Both the position numbers and the translations under genes were made by a program. Below the pieces are notes generated by a model that ran no database searches, was not told the DNA's origin, and saw only the letters and a list, made by a program, of their open reading frames with translations. 31,312 bases of DNA from a bacterium (GTDB taxonomy: Bacteria; JAHJDO01), in NCBI GenBank assembly GCA_030652805.1, contig JAUSPT010000102.1, forward strand, positions 1-31,312, read 5' to 3'. This document shows positions 16,208-24,921 of the stretch, piece by piece. Within the stretch, counting starts at the first letter, position 1. The number at the start of each line of letters is the position of its first letter.

Positions 16208-17971
16208 ATGAATAACCTTCTAAGAATTCTCCAGTTCGTCAAGCCTTATAAAAAAAAAGTTATCCTTACTATTGGCATAACTATTATTATAACCCTGTTT
16301 AATCTGCTTATCCCTCTAATTGTCAGATATATAGTAGACGAAGTAATTCAGAAGCAGGAGTGGAGCGTCTTTAGCGCCCCTATTCCCTGGCCCATTCTTC
16401 TTATTTTAGTTCTCTCCATTTTAACAGCCATTCTTTCCTTCCCTAATAATTTCATCATTATTTATCTCAGCAAGAAGATTATTTTTGACATAAGACTGTC
16501 CATGTACAAGCATATCCAGAAACTTTCTCTCCGCTTTTATCAGGAGAATCCTACGGGCAAAATTATGTCTAAGGTTATGGGAGACACCCAGATAGTCAGC
16601 AATGTTTTTACCCATGATACTATTCAGATGATTGTAGATGTAGCCTCGGTCATCTTTGCCCTGGGAATAATGATTCATCTTAACTGGAAATTAACACTTG
16701 TCCTTGTAGGATTTCTTTCATTATACGTTCTTAATTATCGCTACTTTCTACCCAAGGTAAGAAGCAAACAATCGTTTCTCAGGTTCAGAATGGATCAGGT
16801 ATCCAGCAGCTTGGTTGAAGTACTCAGCGAACAGAAGACGGTAAAATCCTTTGCCCAGGAAAGAAGAGAGACCAGTATTTTTGCGCATCGCTTGCGTAAC
16901 GCTCTGGATATTGGCTTGCAGGGAGTAGGTTACAGTGCAACTTTCTCTTTCTTCTCCAGTTTAGTGAACGGACTGGGAAACTCCACTCTTTACTGTCTTG
17001 GATGTTACTTTGTAATCAAGGGAGGGATGACTTACGGAGATGTTCTTGCGCTATCTGCTTATGCAGCAATGGTTTTTATGCCTGCTCTCAGATTTTCAGA
17101 AATTTCCAATACTATGGCAATAACTACAATATCCCTGCGCCGCATCTTTGGAATTCTGAATACACCTGTTGAGATTAAGGATGTTCCGGAGGCTGTTGCA
17201 GTCAAAAAATTCCAGGGAGAAGTGCGATTTAAGAATGTCTCCTTTGAATACGAAGAAGAGGATCCAGTGATCAAGAATATTAACCTCACTATCCATGCGG
17301 GTAAGACAATAGCTCTGGTAGGTGAAACCGGATGTGGCAAAACAACTCTAGCGTCACTGCTTCTTCGTTTCTATGATGTGAAATCAGGTAGCATCACTAT
17401 TGATGGTATGGATATCAGAAAGATTCGTCTGAACTGCCTGCATAAAAGAATAGGGGCAGTGCTTCAGAATTCCTTTATATTCAATGCCACAGTGCGAGAA
17501 AATATTTCCTATGGGAGAAAAGGTATCTCAGACAAAGAAATGAAAGAGGCCGCACATATCGCGGAAATTGCCAATTTTGTAGAGAGTCTCCCTGAAGGGT
17601 ATGAAACTATTGTCGGTGTAGACGGGATAAAATTCTCTGCCGGGGAAAAACAACGATTAGCCATTGCCCGGGCCATCGTGACTAACCCTGATATTCTCAT
17701 TATGGATGAAGCTACATCCAATCTTGATACTGAGTCAGAAAAGCTTATTCAACGTGCTCTTGAGGCAGTTATGGCTACGCGTACTTCTCTGGTAATAGCT
17801 CATCGGCTCTCCACCATTGTTAATGCCGACCTTATTGTTGTTATGAATAAGGGAAGGATAGTGGAGAGTGGTTCTCATAAGGAACTGATAATGAGAAAAG
17901 AAAGTATTTATCACAAACTCTATAAACAACAGAAGACAATTGTCCAAGCTGAGAGTAAGGTTCTATGGTAG
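16208..17971 (+). CDS. ABC exporter half-transporter with catalytic Walker B (heterodimer partner 1)
   Basis: The 587 residues comprise a six-helix type IV exporter membrane domain (about 15-310) and a C-terminal ATPase. Walker A is GETGCGKTT (about 372), the Q-loop is VLQNSF, and Walker B is ILIMDEATSNLD with catalytic Glu501. The switch His is in LVIAHRLSTI. The signature is FSAGEKQR in place of LSGGQ, so it is degenerate. The next gene has the opposite pattern, so the two probably form an MsbA-like heterodimer with one hydrolytic site. The substrate (lipid, peptide or drug) cannot be told. Only AAGG touches the ATG, with no proper ribosome site, in keeping with a leaderless start. The partner starts 16 bp downstream. 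Confidence 0.92.
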   Translation: MNNLLRILQFVKPYKKKVILTIGITIIITLFNLLIPLIVRYIVDEVIQKQEWSVFSAPIPWPILLILVLSILTAILSFPNNFIIIYLSKKIIFDIRLSMYKHIQKLSLRFYQENPTGKIMSKVMGDTQIVSNVFTHDTIQMIVDVASVIFALGIMIHLNWKLTLVLVGFLSLYVLNYRYFLPKVRSKQSFLRFRMDQVSSSLVEVLSEQKTVKSFAQERRETSIFAHRLRNALDIGLQGVGYSATFSFFSSLVNGLGNSTLYCLGCYFVIKGGMTYGDVLALSAYAAMVFMPALRFSEISNTMAITTISLRRIFGILNTPVEIKDVPEAVAVKKFQGEVRFKNVSFEYEEEDPVIKNINLTIHAGKTIALVGETGCGKTTLASLLLRFYDVKSGSITIDGMDIRKIRLNCLHKRIGAVLQNSFIFNATVRENISYGRKGISDKEMKEAAHIAEIANFVESLPEGYETIVGVDGIKFSAGEKQRLAIARAIVTNPDILIMDEATSNLDTESEKLIQRALEAVMATRTSLVIAHRLSTIVNADLIVVMNKGRIVESGSHKELIMRKESIYHKLYKQQKTIVQAESKVLW

Positions 17972-17987
17972 TAGATAATAGATATAT

Positions 17988-19709
17988 ATGAATACATTAA
18001 ATAGACTTTTTCAGAAATATGTTTTTCCTCATAAATGGAAACTGGCTATTGTGATCCTCATCTCACTTTTTACATCTTTAGTCACTTATCTTTTTGGCTT
18101 CATGGCAAAAATCATGGTGGATATAGTAATTCCTCAAAAAAACATTGTTTTACTTTTTAGTCTTTTGGGGGGTTATAGTCTGATTCATCTTTTTGCTTGT
18201 TCCGCCAGTAGTTTTAACCGCTACCAGATCGCGGCTCTGGGTCAAAGAATTGTTTTCTCCCTGAGATGTGATTTGCATCAGAAACTTCAAAGTTTAGCCA
18301 TGCGCTACTTTGACCAGCACAAAGTTGGAAAGTTAGTAGCCCGGGTAATGGATGATGCCGATGTGGTAGAGAATATAGCTACTACAACTCTGGTTACTGC
18401 TATTACCAGTGTGGCTGCTTTGGTGGTGGCTGTTGTCATTTTACTGAGTCTTGATTATAAATTGGCAATTATCGCTCTAATAGCTCTTCCCCTTGCAGCT
18501 ATTTCCTTTGCCGCAATGGGCAAACGTCTGAAGACAATAGGCAGTGATATACGAGCCCGCAATGCAGAATTGTATGCACAGCTTTCAGAGGTACTCACTG
18601 GAGCTGAAGTGGTAAAGAGTTTTTCTCAGGAAAAAAAAGAAATAAGAAATTTCTTCCAACGCTCAAAACATCTCATTCGACTCTTTGTCAGGAGAGCCAT
18701 TATCTCCACAGGATTAGGTACCACCAGCGCAATTATCTCTGCTGGTTGCACAGGAGTTATTCTATGGCTTGGCGTGCTTAAAGTAAAAGCCGGCTGGTCA
18801 CTCGGTTCAATGCTCTGGTTCTATTCGACTACAGCTCTTCTTTTTGGTCCGGTAAACAACCTTACCTCAATACTTATTAACAGCCAATATTTGATGGTGG
18901 TGATGAAAAGAATTTTTGGGCTACTGGATGAAAAGGTGGAGATTCATGACGCTAAACAAGCTATATTCTTAGAAAAAATAAAAGGACAGGTCACATTTAG
19001 TCACGTGTCTCTAAAATACAGGGAAGGTAAAAACATAGATCTTTCTGACATCAGTTTTGAAATCCCTGCAGGGAGCAGAGTAAGTCTTATTGGGCCCAGT
19101 GGTGCGGGCAAGACTTCTTTAGTCAGTCTGTTATTTCGTCTTTACGATTCTACTACAGGATATATCTTTATAGATGGGCATAATATCAAAGATGTAAAGC
19201 TAACATCCTTGAGATCCAACATTGCTATGGTTCCCCAGGAAGCATCCATATTTTCGGGCACTGTTACTGATAATATAAGATATGGCCGCATACAAGCCAG
19301 CGCTAATGAAATAACTAATGCGGCAAAAATGGCTGAGATACACGATTTTATTATGTCTCTCCACGAAAAATATGAGACTGAAATCGGAGAAAGAGGCATG
19401 AGCCTTTCTGGAGGACAGAAACAAAGACTCTGTATAGCTCGGGCTCTGCTTTCAAATCCTGGAATACTTATTCTGGATGACAGCAGCTCTGCCCTTGATG
19501 CTGAGACTGAAGCACGTATCCAGAAAACCCTGGATAATGTTATGAAAAGAAGAACCTGTTTTATTATTACTCATCGGCTACGCACCGCCATGCAAGCAGA
19601 TATTATCATTGTCATGCGCAAAGGGAGAATTGTGGAAACGGGTTCTCATAGTGAATTAATAAAGCTGGGTGGATTTTACCAGCGGATTTATCAGAAACAG
19701 AACCCCTAA
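17988..19709 (+). CDS. ABC exporter half-transporter with non-catalytic Walker B (heterodimer partner 2)
   Basis: The 573 residues have a six-helix exporter domain (about 15-305) and an ATPase domain. Walker A is GPSGAGKTS (about 369), the signature is canonical LSGGQKQR, and Walker B is ILILDDSSSALD with Asp498 where Glu normally polarises water. The switch His is in FIITHRLRT. In the dimer, the site built from this Walker A/B and the partner's FSAGE signature would be inactive or slow. The site built from the partner's Glu and this LSGGQ would be active, as in BmrCD or TM287/288-type exporters. No Shine-Dalgarno site is visible before ATG 17988. The stop overlaps the convergent zinc-protein gene by 4 bp. 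Confidence 0.92.
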   Translation: MNTLNRLFQKYVFPHKWKLAIVILISLFTSLVTYLFGFMAKIMVDIVIPQKNIVLLFSLLGGYSLIHLFACSASSFNRYQIAALGQRIVFSLRCDLHQKLQSLAMRYFDQHKVGKLVARVMDDADVVENIATTTLVTAITSVAALVVAVVILLSLDYKLAIIALIALPLAAISFAAMGKRLKTIGSDIRARNAELYAQLSEVLTGAEVVKSFSQEKKEIRNFFQRSKHLIRLFVRRAIISTGLGTTSAIISAGCTGVILWLGVLKVKAGWSLGSMLWFYSTTALLFGPVNNLTSILINSQYLMVVMKRIFGLLDEKVEIHDAKQAIFLEKIKGQVTFSHVSLKYREGKNIDLSDISFEIPAGSRVSLIGPSGAGKTSLVSLLFRLYDSTTGYIFIDGHNIKDVKLTSLRSNIAMVPQEASIFSGTVTDNIRYGRIQASANEITNAAKMAEIHDFIMSLHEKYETEIGERGMSLSGGQKQRLCIARALLSNPGILILDDSSSALDAETEARIQKTLDNVMKRRTCFIITHRLRTAMQADIIIVMRKGRIVETGSHSELIKLGGFYQRIYQKQNP

Positions 19710-20458
19710 GTCTGACCAGGCAGGTGAAGTTGCTCTTTGGTTGTATCGTATTTCTTCCTGCAATTATCGCAGTCATTGCAGTCTTGTGTGTAACAATTTC
19801 TATGAACGCGAGATGAGTATTGCTTTTCGAATGAAACAGCACAGCTTTCTGAGCAAAAAGAGAAACGTTCCTGATCAACGCCAATAGCAACATAGTGGGT
19901 CACCATTTTATCCGAACTTTGAATAGGTTTAAAACACCAATTACACAAAGGATGCAGTTCTTCCGTTCTTTTTCGGCGTATTTTCCCAAGTTCTTCTTCA
20001 GTCCATACATACTCTATATAGGCAAGAGCTTTGCGCATTATCTCGTGAGTAATGACGTCGCCCTGCAGACACAAAATTATCCCATCATGCACCTCAAAGG
20101 CCTTATCACACTCAATCTTCCGTTTATCATCAAGATGAATAATTACCTTTCCTACATCGGGAGTGATCCGTTTTGACCAGCCACAGTGACTGCAAATACT
20201 GGTGTAAAGGAACTGTTCTGTTTTCCATCCACACTCAGGACAACGACCCTTTTCCAGAAGTTTTAACTGCTTCAAATCATCCTTAGCAGCACGTTTAATC
20301 GTATCATTCACATCAGAGCTCAATTTTTTAACCGCTCCTTTATCCATTTCTTGCCGAAGTAAGGAAACATCTTCTTCTACCTTACTTTCCTGATCCATAA
20401 GGGTTATCTGTTTGTCTTCCGTATCTAAGTCCTTCCTCTTTCTCCCAAAAAACCACAT
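19706..20458 (-). CDS. Unknown cytoplasmic protein with three likely zinc clusters
   Basis: The 250-residue protein has no signal peptide and starts with a basic then acidic helical stretch (about 1-70). Cysteine groups follow: a zinc ribbon C73-x2-C76 with C89-x2-C92 (CPECGW...CSHCGW), a second group C172-x2-C175 with C202-x3-C206 (CNWC...FCSESC, similar in shape to TRASH/MYM-type fingers), and a C-terminal cluster C222, C227, C230, C233. No enzyme motif was recognised. Zinc binding or a link to nucleic acid or protein partners is only inferred. ATG 20458 has AGGGAGG upstream. A TATACT -10-like box lies on the minus strand at 20495-20500. It is convergent with the exporter pair, with overlapping stops. 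Confidence 0.7.
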   Translation of the reverse strand: MWFFGRKRKDLDTEDKQITLMDQESKVEEDVSLLRQEMDKGAVKKLSSDVNDTIKRAAKDDLKQLKLLEKGRCPECGWKTEQFLYTSICSHCGWSKRITPDVGKVIIHLDDKRKIECDKAFEVHDGIILCLQGDVITHEIMRKALAYIEYVWTEEELGKIRRKRTEELHPLCNWCFKPIQSSDKMVTHYVAIGVDQERFSFCSESCAVSFEKQYSSRVHRNCYTQDCNDCDNCRKKYDTTKEQLHLPGQT

Positions 20459-20494
20459 TGTTTTCTATCCTCCCTTTGTAAACATATCGAATTT

Positions 20495-20500
20495 AGTATA
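20495..20500 (-). promoter_or_regulatory. Possible -10 box for the zinc-cluster gene
   Basis: TATACT on the minus strand lies about 37 bases upstream of ATG 20458. No convincing -35 element is seen at 17 bases, so the promoter is weakly supported. Confidence 0.3.
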
Positions 20501-20554
20501 AAGCATATCCTACGAAAAGTAAATAATTGTGAAGATTTTTTCATGGATTAATTC

Positions 20555-20583
20555 TTGACATTCAAAAAGGAAATATCTAGTAT
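20555..20583 (+). promoter_or_regulatory. Sigma-70-type promoter for the DUF4404-like gene
   Basis: A perfect TTGACA (20555-20560), a 17-base spacer and TAGTAT (20578-20583, four of six consensus bases) lie directly before ATG 20593. The predicted transcript would begin within a few bases of the ATG. Confidence 0.5.
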
Positions 20584-20592
20584 ATAGACGTA

Positions 20593-20925
20593 ATGATTAA
20601 ACGAACTCTTTCAGATATTGAAGTCAGGATTCAGAAAGCCAATTCCATCAAAGAAGAAAACAAATCCGAACTGCTTAACCTGCTTTCAACTCTAAAATCC
20701 GAAATTGAGGAGCTTTCCAAGACTCAGGCTGACCACGCGAAAAGCATTACAGGTTTTACTGATATGTCAACTCACGAGGCAACACGGGAAAACAGGAATT
20801 CAGAACTCCTAGAACTCTCTATAAAGGGGTTATCTTCATCGGTTAAGGGATTTGAAACATCGCATCCAAAACTGGCAGAGATTGTAAATTCTATATGTCT
20901 CACGCTGTCAAATCTCGGCATATAA
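20593..20925 (+). CDS. Small helical protein, DUF4404-like
   Basis: The 110-residue product is almost wholly charged helix and is probably coiled coil (about 5-50, KSEIEELSKTQADHAKSITGF). It ends SHPKLAEIVNSICLTLSNLGI, which resembles the conserved C terminus of DUF4404 proteins, a family of unknown function. There is no signal peptide or membrane segment. ATG 20593 lacks a ribosome site at normal spacing: AAGGA lies about 22 bases upstream, inside the promoter spacer. Translation from a leaderless message is therefore likely. The stop lies 3 bp from the convergent asd stop. Confidence 0.65.
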   Translation: MIKRTLSDIEVRIQKANSIKEENKSELLNLLSTLKSEIEELSKTQADHAKSITGFTDMSTHEATRENRNSELLELSIKGLSSSVKGFETSHPKLAEIVNSICLTLSNLGI

Positions 20926-20928
20926 GAT

Positions 20929-21951
20929 CTACCTAATCAATTCCTCTGCAATCTGAACTGCATTAAGAGCCGCTCCTTTGCGAATATTGTCCGAAACTAC
21001 CCACATATTGATTCCATTTTTCTTAAAAGGATCCTTGCGAATTCTGCCTACATACGTATCATCTTTGCCTTCTGCAAAAATAGGCATTGGGTATTGTGGC
21101 GGATCGGCGTTTATATCATCAACAACAGATATCCCTTGAGCATCCTTCAAGACACTGGTAATTTCTTCAATAGAAACTTCTCTTTCTGTCTCAATATATA
21201 TGGATTCTGAATGAGCATAAAAAACAGGAACTCGTACTGTAGTCGCAGTAATCTCTATTGTATCATCATGTAAAATCTTATGTGTTTCTTTAACCATTTT
21301 CCATTCTTCTGTTGTATATCCCAATTCTCCAAAAGAGCCTATATGTGGAATTGCATTAAATGCTATTTGATAAGGATAAGCCTTCAAATCTGTTATTTCC
21401 TTGCCATCAGTGTAATCCTGAACTTGTTTTTTCAACTCCCCTATTGCCTCTCTTCCTGTCCCTGAAACTGATTGATATGTAGAGACAATAATTCTTCTTA
21501 TCTTTGTCAATTTATGTATTGGCGCTAGTGCGACCACCATTTGAATGGTGGAACAATTCGGATTGGCAATAATATTCTTGTGCCATTCTATGTCTTCAGG
21601 ATTAACTTCTGGAATAATAAGCGGCACATCAGGATCCATTCGAAAATCCGCTCCATTGTCAATTACAACAACTCCTTTACTGGCTGCGATTTTTCCAAAC
21701 GTTACAGCAGCTCCTTTTTCCCCCTCTGTGCCGGCAAACAGCGCTATATCCATTCCATCAAACAATTCTTCGGATATTGCTTTAACACTATATGTGTTGC
21801 TGTCTACAGTAATATCTCTTTTGCTTCGCGCAAGAACCGTAAGTTTATCAATAGGAAACTTACGCTGATGCAACACCTTGAGCATTTCTATACCAACTGT
21901 GCCAACCCCGACAACAGCTAAATTGTATTTTCCTTTTTTTCTCACAATCAC
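20929..21951 (-). CDS. asd: Aspartate-semialdehyde dehydrogenase
   Basis: This enzyme reduces aspartyl phosphate to aspartate semialdehyde, the branch point for Lys, diaminopimelate, Met and Thr. The 340 residues have the Rossmann motif VVGVGTVG near the N terminus, the catalytic Cys in NPNCSTIQM (about 134), YQSVSGTGREAIGEL and the active-site region RVPVFYAHSESIYIE, all diagnostic. The start is GTG 21951, which overlaps the leuB stop as GTGA, with GGAAG upstream inside leuB. It is the last gene of the minus-strand biosynthetic run. Confidence 0.95.
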   Translation of the reverse strand: MIVRKKGKYNLAVVGVGTVGIEMLKVLHQRKFPIDKLTVLARSKRDITVDSNTYSVKAISEELFDGMDIALFAGTEGEKGAAVTFGKIAASKGVVVIDNGADFRMDPDVPLIIPEVNPEDIEWHKNIIANPNCSTIQMVVALAPIHKLTKIRRIIVSTYQSVSGTGREAIGELKKQVQDYTDGKEITDLKAYPYQIAFNAIPHIGSFGELGYTTEEWKMVKETHKILHDDTIEITATTVRVPVFYAHSESIYIETEREVSIEEITSVLKDAQGISVVDDINADPPQYPMPIFAEGKDDTYVGRIRKDPFKKNGINMWVVSDNIRKGAALNAVQIAEELIR

Positions 21952-23006
21952 ATCACTTCCTTCGCTACCATATCCCCTATTTCTGAGGTTGTATACCCCA
22001 TTTTCCCTGCGGAAAGACTTTTCATATCATTTTGAACAACCTTTATTACAGCCTTCTCAATATCATCTGATGCTTTGCTTTCTCCGAGATGTTCAAGCAT
22101 CATACCCCCTGCGCATATAGCAGCCATTGGATTTATCACGTTTTTGCCTGTATATTTTGGAGCTGAACCTCCTATAGGCTCAAACATGGATGTTCCCCCT
22201 TCGTCAGGATTAATGTTTCCGCCTGCTGCAATACCCATACCTCCCTGTATCATTGCCCCAAGATCAGTTATTATATCCCCAAACATGTTATCTGTTACAA
22301 TAACATCAAACCACTCGGGGTTCTTTATCATCCACATACAGGTAGCATCAACATGAGCATAATCTGTTTTTATGTCAGAATATTCCTTAGCAACATCATT
22401 AAATGCTCTTTCCCAGAGATCAAATGCAAAGGTTAAAACATTAGTCTTGCCGCATAAAGTCAGCTTGTTTCTTTTATTTCTCTTTCTGCAATATTCAAAA
22501 GCATACCTGATACATCTTTCCACTCCCTTACGGGTATTTATTGATTCCTGGATAGCAACTTCGTCAGCAGTCCCCTTCTTTAAATTCCCGCCAGCGCCAA
22601 CATAAAGCCCTTCTGTATTCTCTCGCACCACAGTAAAATCAATATCCGCAGGACCTTTATCCTTTAAAGGAGTGTCTACTCCAGGATAAAGCTTAACAGG
22701 TCTTAGATTTATATACTGATCCAGAGCAAACCTGAGCTTGAGAAGCAGTCCTTTTTCCAGAATTCCGGGTTTTACATCAGGATGACCCACTGCGCCAAGA
22801 TATATAGCATCCAGCTTCCTAAATTCTTCTATAGCAGAATCAGGCAGGACTTCGCCTGTTTTTATATACCGCTCCCCTCCGAAATCGTAATATGTAAACT
22901 CAAATTTTATATCATGCTTACCTGAAACTGCATTAAGAACTTTTAGTCCTTCTTTTATAACTTCAGGACCTGTCCCGTCTCCACCTATTACACCTATTTT
23001 ATACAT
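21948..23006 (-). CDS. leuB: 3-isopropylmalate dehydrogenase family (LeuB-like)
   Basis: The 352 residues belong to the beta-decarboxylating dehydrogenases. They carry GGDGTGPEV at the N terminus, [20 protein letters not shown], the substrate loop [23 protein letters not shown] and [15 protein letters not shown], then [19 protein letters not shown]. The loop RENTEG differs from RELTGG of classical E. coli-type LeuB and is shared with actinobacterial-type LeuB, tartrate/malate and homoisocitrate dehydrogenases. Leucine synthesis is favoured by the coupled asd gene, but a different 2-hydroxyacid is possible. ATG 23006 has AGGAG upstream. Confidence 0.85.
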   Translation of the reverse strand: MYKIGVIGGDGTGPEVIKEGLKVLNAVSGKHDIKFEFTYYDFGGERYIKTGEVLPDSAIEEFRKLDAIYLGAVGHPDVKPGILEKGLLLKLRFALDQYINLRPVKLYPGVDTPLKDKGPADIDFTVVRENTEGLYVGAGGNLKKGTADEVAIQESINTRKGVERCIRYAFEYCRKRNKRNKLTLCGKTNVLTFAFDLWERAFNDVAKEYSDIKTDYAHVDATCMWMIKNPEWFDVIVTDNMFGDIITDLGAMIQGGMGIAAGGNINPDEGGTSMFEPIGGSAPKYTGKNVINPMAAICAGGMMLEHLGESKASDDIEKAVIKVVQNDMKSLSAGKMGYTTSEIGDMVAKEVM

Positions 23007-23024
23007 CGCAACTCCTATGTTTTT

Positions 23025-24131
23025 TTAAAATTTGAAATTCAACCCTTCTTCTACCATAATTAAATAATTTTCCGGTGGAATATAATTTGCCACTGAATTG
23101 CCAGAACCAAGTGCATAGCCTCCTTTTGGAACACATTCTTTTAAAACATTTCGGATATATGCTCTTAATTTATCTTTAGGAAAACGACACAAAACATCGA
23201 CATCAATACCTCCCAGTACTGTAATTCTATTTCCATATTTTCTATGAAATTCTGTTACCGGCATAATTGTGTCTTCAAAAGAGTGTTTAGCATCTATGCT
23301 TACATCGTCGATTAAATCCTCCATAATATCTTCTAGATTACCACAGGCATGCAAGAAATATAAGAGATTATTCTCATGTGCAAGTGAAGCAATTTTTTCA
23401 TGCCATGGAAGTACGTGCTTTCTTAAGAAATCTGGCGGCATAAGAGTCGAAGTTTTAAAACCCATATCATCTCCTTGAAAAAAGCCACAGAGATTGGGTA
23501 ATCCAATCATTTTTTTATAAAATCCATAAATCAATTCTCCTGTCTTTTGAAAAACAGCCTCAATAAGATCTGGTTGGTCGTATATCCCATAGGCTAGAGT
23601 TTCATATCCAAGTAGCGTATTCAAAGGGACTTCCAGTATCCCACTACTTGGACAGACAAACAATCCCATTCCCTCTGGCAGATTTTGACTAGCAAATTCA
23701 TATCTCCATAAGTCTACATTATCCAAAGACGGCCAGGGATATTTCTCGAATTCGTCCCAACTCGTAATAACTCCTTTTCCTTCCTCTGTCCAACTCCTTT
23801 GCCCTCTAGAAAGAGAACTAGTATCACTTGTTATACGGTTTTTCCCTGGGAAATCTAATCCTCCTGACAAGCGAACATAATCATATCCAAAACGATACCA
23901 GAACCCAATTATTGATTTAATGTTTCCTCTTTTTGAATCCCTATCGCCAGAAACAACATCAACCCATTTCACTCTTGCTTTTTGTTCCATAAGATATTTC
24001 ATTAATGCTCCATCTACAAACAGTTCAACCAAAGGTGGCTGAGGAGGAATTATCTCTCTTTTTATAGTCTTACAAAAAGTCTCAATGTTTGGCTTTGGGG
24101 CTTTTAATGGTACCTTTTTGCTATTCTCCAT
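23025..24131 (-). CDS. URO-D superfamily protein (uroporphyrinogen decarboxylase-like / methyltransferase-like)
   Basis: The 368-residue protein has the URO-D barrel pattern: FWYRFGYDYVRL, ITSWDEFEKYPWP, GFFQGDDMGFKTSTLMPPDFLRKHVLPWH and FLHACGNLEDIMEDLID. H261-x-C263 (HACGN) matches the first two zinc ligands of MtaA-type methylcobamide methyltransferases. At the place of the third Cys near the C terminus it reads GGYALGSGNSV, apparently Asn. It lacks the N-terminal signature of true HemE, so heme synthesis is unlikely. Such paralogues are abundant in Lentisphaerota/Planctomycetota-type genomes and most have unknown substrates. ATG 24131 has AAGGA at 4-5 bases, and the gene is 18 bp from leuB. 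Confidence 0.8.
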   Translation of the reverse strand: MENSKKVPLKAPKPNIETFCKTIKREIIPPQPPLVELFVDGALMKYLMEQKARVKWVDVVSGDRDSKRGNIKSIIGFWYRFGYDYVRLSGGLDFPGKNRITSDTSSLSRGQRSWTEEGKGVITSWDEFEKYPWPSLDNVDLWRYEFASQNLPEGMGLFVCPSSGILEVPLNTLLGYETLAYGIYDQPDLIEAVFQKTGELIYGFYKKMIGLPNLCGFFQGDDMGFKTSTLMPPDFLRKHVLPWHEKIASLAHENNLLYFLHACGNLEDIMEDLIDDVSIDAKHSFEDTIMPVTEFHRKYGNRITVLGGIDVDVLCRFPKDKLRAYIRNVLKECVPKGGYALGSGNSVANYIPPENYLIMVEEGLNFKF

Positions 24132-24153
24132 AATTCCTTCCTATGTTTTAACT

Positions 24154-24921
24154 TTATTTTTTCATATCAAAAATCAGCCTGAGACCTTGCAAAGTAAGAT
24201 CTGGATCTGTTTTTTGTATGCTTTTTGAATATTGACTTATCAGCGATGACCAGCCGCCTGTACCAATAACCTTTGGTACTGTGGAAAATTCCCTCTTTAA
24301 TCTTTCTACTATGCCGTCTATCATTGAGCTGAATCCGTACACAATCCCTATTTGTATGCTCTGAGTAGTGTTCTTTCCAATAATTGACGTGGGCTTTGAG
24401 ATCGCTGCTACCTTCGGCAGTAAGGCAGTATCTCTGTAAAGCGCATTAAGAGACATTCCTATGCCAGGACATATTACCCCTCCCAGGTATTCACGTTCTT
24501 TAGATACCAGATCAAATGTAATGGCTGTTCCGCAATCAACAACTATTGCAGGAGCTCCATACAGGTTATATGCAGCTACAGCATTGACTATTCTATCACT
24601 CCCAACCTGAGAAGGTGCAGCATATGTTATCTTTAAACCGGTTTTTGTCTTATAGTCAACTACCAGCGGAACGATGTTAAAGTATTCTTTAGATAGTCTT
24701 ATGAATAATTTCGTCATGTCCGGTACAACAGAAGATATTATAAAACCTGTTATTTCATCTTTCTTAAGATTTGATTCAATTAGAAAATTGTTTAACTTTT
24801 TGAAATAATATTCAATATCATGCTTTTTTTTTGTTTCTATGCATATTTTAGATACCAATAGGTCATTGGCAAATACGCCTGCACTAATACTTGTATTTCC
24901 TACATCAACGGCAAATAACAT
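24154..24921 (-). CDS. coaX: Type III pantothenate kinase
   Basis: CoaX catalyses the first step of coenzyme A synthesis. The 255-residue product starts MLFAVDVGNTSISAGVF (acetate-kinase-like phosphate motif), then has SSVVPDMT, VGSDRIVNAVAAY, AIVVDCGTAITFDLV, GGVICPGIGMSLNAL and VIGTGGWSS. All are typical, and the length is normal. ATG 24921 gives the standard N terminus. A TTG two codons earlier (24927) lies closer to AGAGGGA and could also be used. The start lies inside birA, so the two are translationally linked. Confidence 0.95.
   Translation of the reverse strand: MLFAVDVGNTSISAGVFANDLLVSKICIETKKKHDIEYYFKKLNNFLIESNLKKDEITGFIISSVVPDMTKLFIRLSKEYFNIVPLVVDYKTKTGLKITYAAPSQVGSDRIVNAVAAYNLYGAPAIVVDCGTAITFDLVSKEREYLGGVICPGIGMSLNALYRDTALLPKVAAISKPTSIIGKNTTQSIQIGIVYGFSSMIDGIVERLKREFSTVPKVIGTGGWSSLISQYSKSIQKTDPDLTLQGLRLIFDMKK

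Noticed and set aside
23269-23478. Plus-strand frames opposite the URO-D, leuB and asd genes
   Set aside because: These are antisense shadows of conserved proteins with low-complexity translations.
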